A stretch of 5,334 bases of DNA from Gemmataceae bacterium (lineage in GTDB: Bacteria; Planctomycetota; Planctomycetia; Gemmatales; Gemmataceae): positions 1-5,334 of the forward strand of contig JANWVS010000185.1 in the NCBI GenBank assembly GCA_025056835.1, written 5' to 3'. How positions within the stretch are numbered: the first letter of the stretch is position 1; every line of letters starts with the position of its first letter. Shown in pieces: positions 4,257-5,334 of this stretch. Below the pieces are notes generated by a model, which was not told the origin of the DNA, made no database searches, and worked only from the letters and a program-made list of their open reading frames with translations. Made by a program: the position numbers and the translations under genes.

Positions 4257-5334
4257 TCACGGAACCGGCATGCACACCTGCTCCAAGAGTTTTTCGCACC
4301 GCTCTTGGATCAAGTCGGCCAGGTTCGGCACTGCCTGGCCTTCGGGCATCGATTCGGTGATCGCGCTCAACCAGCGCGGAATGCTGTAAATCAAGGCGAA
4401 ACCGTCCAGATCCACCGGTTCCAACCGGGCGTGGCGGCCGCGCCGCTCTGCCTCTTGCCAGAGCGTTTTGCTCTTGCCCGAAAGGGCCAGGTCGTCGTCG
4501 GGCCGCAACAGGATGAGATGATCGATCACCGGCGGCGTGGCGTCGAAGGCAGCCAGTTTCGTTTCGAGATCGCGCGACTTGCCGTTGCCCCGGGCCATGA
4601 AGGCGCCGATCCCGACCTTCCAGGGCTGGCCATCGCGGCACACCCAGTGGGCGATCGAAATGACGCCGTAGGTCGGATGCTCGCTGAAAACAAACTCCGG
4701 CACAACGTGTTGCAGGCGCCAGGGGCCGACCTTGACGCCGTGCTCATGGCAAATCTGCAAGAAGGTTCCTAAGGCCGCTTGCAGTTCGCGGGCGGCGCCC
4801 GTCAAGGCCCCGTCAGGCTCTAACTGTTGCCGCGCGGCTTGCACCTGCTGGTCCCAGACGTCCGTCAATTGTGCGGTCTGGCTCGCACTCGGCGCGCCGT
4901 GCATCGCAGGTCTTCGCGCAACGGTTGGGCTGGAAGTCACCACGGTCGGCGCCGCCGCGGGCGGTCCGCCGAGCGCCGTCGCGGGCGGCACCTCCACGAC
5001 GACCATGGACTTCACCTGGGGTGTGCCTTCGAATGGGGCCTCGCTGATCCGCGCCGCCGGGGCGTTCGCCAAGGCCGCGTCGGCATCGTAGGCGGTACGT
5101 TGCACCTCGCCGTAAACCAGGTGATCGAACAACTGCCGATATTGCTGGAGCATGTCGCGCAACGTCGGCTCCGTTTGGGCGATGCGGAGCACTTGTTCGT
5201 CGGTGAACGGATAGATGTCGCCGGCTTCTCGGTCGGGCAAGACCGAACGTAAGCGGGCTTCGACCACTTTGCGGACCAACTCCGGCGGCGGCGCTTCCAG
5301 ACGCAGGGCCTTGATGGTCCCGTGGCCGGGAACG
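4257..5334 (-). CDS. C-terminal part of a large protein, probably AAA-type ATPase with unassigned C-terminal domain (5' end outside window)
   Basis: 358 residues and the stop are visible; the frame stays open to the right edge. A TTG at 5277-5279 could be read as a start, but the 18 codons before it look coding (VPGHGTIKALRLEAPPPE), so I treat the gene as partial. Residues about 7-76 (KALRLEAPPPELVRKVVEAR, then YPFTDEQVLRIAQTEPTLRD and QYRQLFDHLV) look like the helical lid that ends many AAA/STAND-type ATPases. Residues about 80-155 are an Ala/Pro/Thr-rich linker. Residues about 160-330 form a mixed alpha/beta domain with GVKVGPWRLQHVVPEFVF, VISIAHWVCRDGQPWKVGIG and IDHLILLRPDDDLALSGKSK, whose strand pattern recalls restriction-endonuclease-like folds, though no intact (D/E)xK signature is seen. 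No signal peptide or membrane segment is visible. The ATP-binding motifs, if any, are off-window. The function is unknown; the two-domain reading is inference. It may share a transcript with the hydratase gene. Confidence 0.75.
   Translation of the reverse strand, partial: VPGHGTIKALRLEAPPPELVRKVVEARLRSVLPDREAGDIYPFTDEQVLRIAQTEPTLRDMLQQYRQLFDHLVYGEVQRTAYDADAALANAPAARISEAPFEGTPQVKSMVVVEVPPATALGGPPAAAPTVVTSSPTVARRPAMHGAPSASQTAQLTDVWDQQVQAARQQLEPDGALTGAARELQAALGTFLQICHEHGVKVGPWRLQHVVPEFVFSEHPTYGVISIAHWVCRDGQPWKVGIGAFMARGNGKSRDLETKLAAFDATPPVIDHLILLRPDDDLALSGKSKTLWQEAERRGRHARLEPVDLDGFALIYSIPRWLSAITESMPEGQAVPNLADLIQERCEKLLEQVCMPVP

Noticed and set aside
3296..4360. Long plus-strand open frame of 354 codons over the hydratase gene
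   Set aside because: It is antisense to a clear crotonase-family gene, its translation is Arg/Gln/Gly-rich without motifs, and such open shadows are expected in GC-rich DNA.
4571..4588. GNGKS and SGKSK in the right-edge protein as a Walker A motif
   Set aside because: Neither has the Gly four residues before GK(S/T) required by GxxxxGK(S/T), and they lie in the C-terminal domain, not in an ATPase core.

Overview
The window is GC-rich (clearly above 60% by eye) and densely packed with bacterial chromosomal genes. Gene content and motif variants suggest a planctomycete, perhaps of the Pirellulales. The pointers are a type III pantothenate kinase next to Obg, an Obg protein without a long C-terminal domain and with a TTKHPNLG switch I and an SKCE G4 motif, and a large ATPase-like protein with an Ala/Pro-rich linker. 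This lineage call is inference; no rRNA or other marker is present.

Layout. Five of the six genes are on the minus strand. At the right edge, 4257-5334 is the C-terminal part of a large protein that enters from outside the window; I read it as the end of an AAA-type ATPase followed by a linker and an unassigned C-terminal domain. Next on the minus strand is an enoyl-CoA hydratase/isomerase family gene (3326-4117). Its 3' end overlaps tail-to-tail by 7 nt with the only plus-strand gene (2967-3332), a small Trp-rich secreted protein with a possible SPOR-like fold. A 150-nt divergent intergenic region (2817-2966) separates that gene from a minus-strand cluster: obgE (1779-2816), coaX (1048-1791) and an mnmE-type GTPase (1-1007, cut by the left edge).

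obgE and coaX overlap by 13 nt, and 40 nt separate coaX from the mnmE-like gene, so the three are probably one transcript. It would join a ribosome-assembly GTPase, the first committed step of coenzyme A synthesis and a tRNA-wobble-modification-type GTPase. All three are growth functions, and nothing here looks like a mobile or defence island: I saw no transposase, tRNA, rRNA, CRISPR array or integration site.

The points of interest are departures from family consensus at key residues. CoaX has Gly where the third conserved active-site Asp is expected. The MnmE-like protein keeps the full K+-dependent GTPase machinery but has a shortened, eroded helical domain. Obg carries SKCE in place of NKxD. 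The hydratase lacks the first of the two catalytic glutamates. The small secreted protein and the right-edge ATPase-like protein are the least described genes here.
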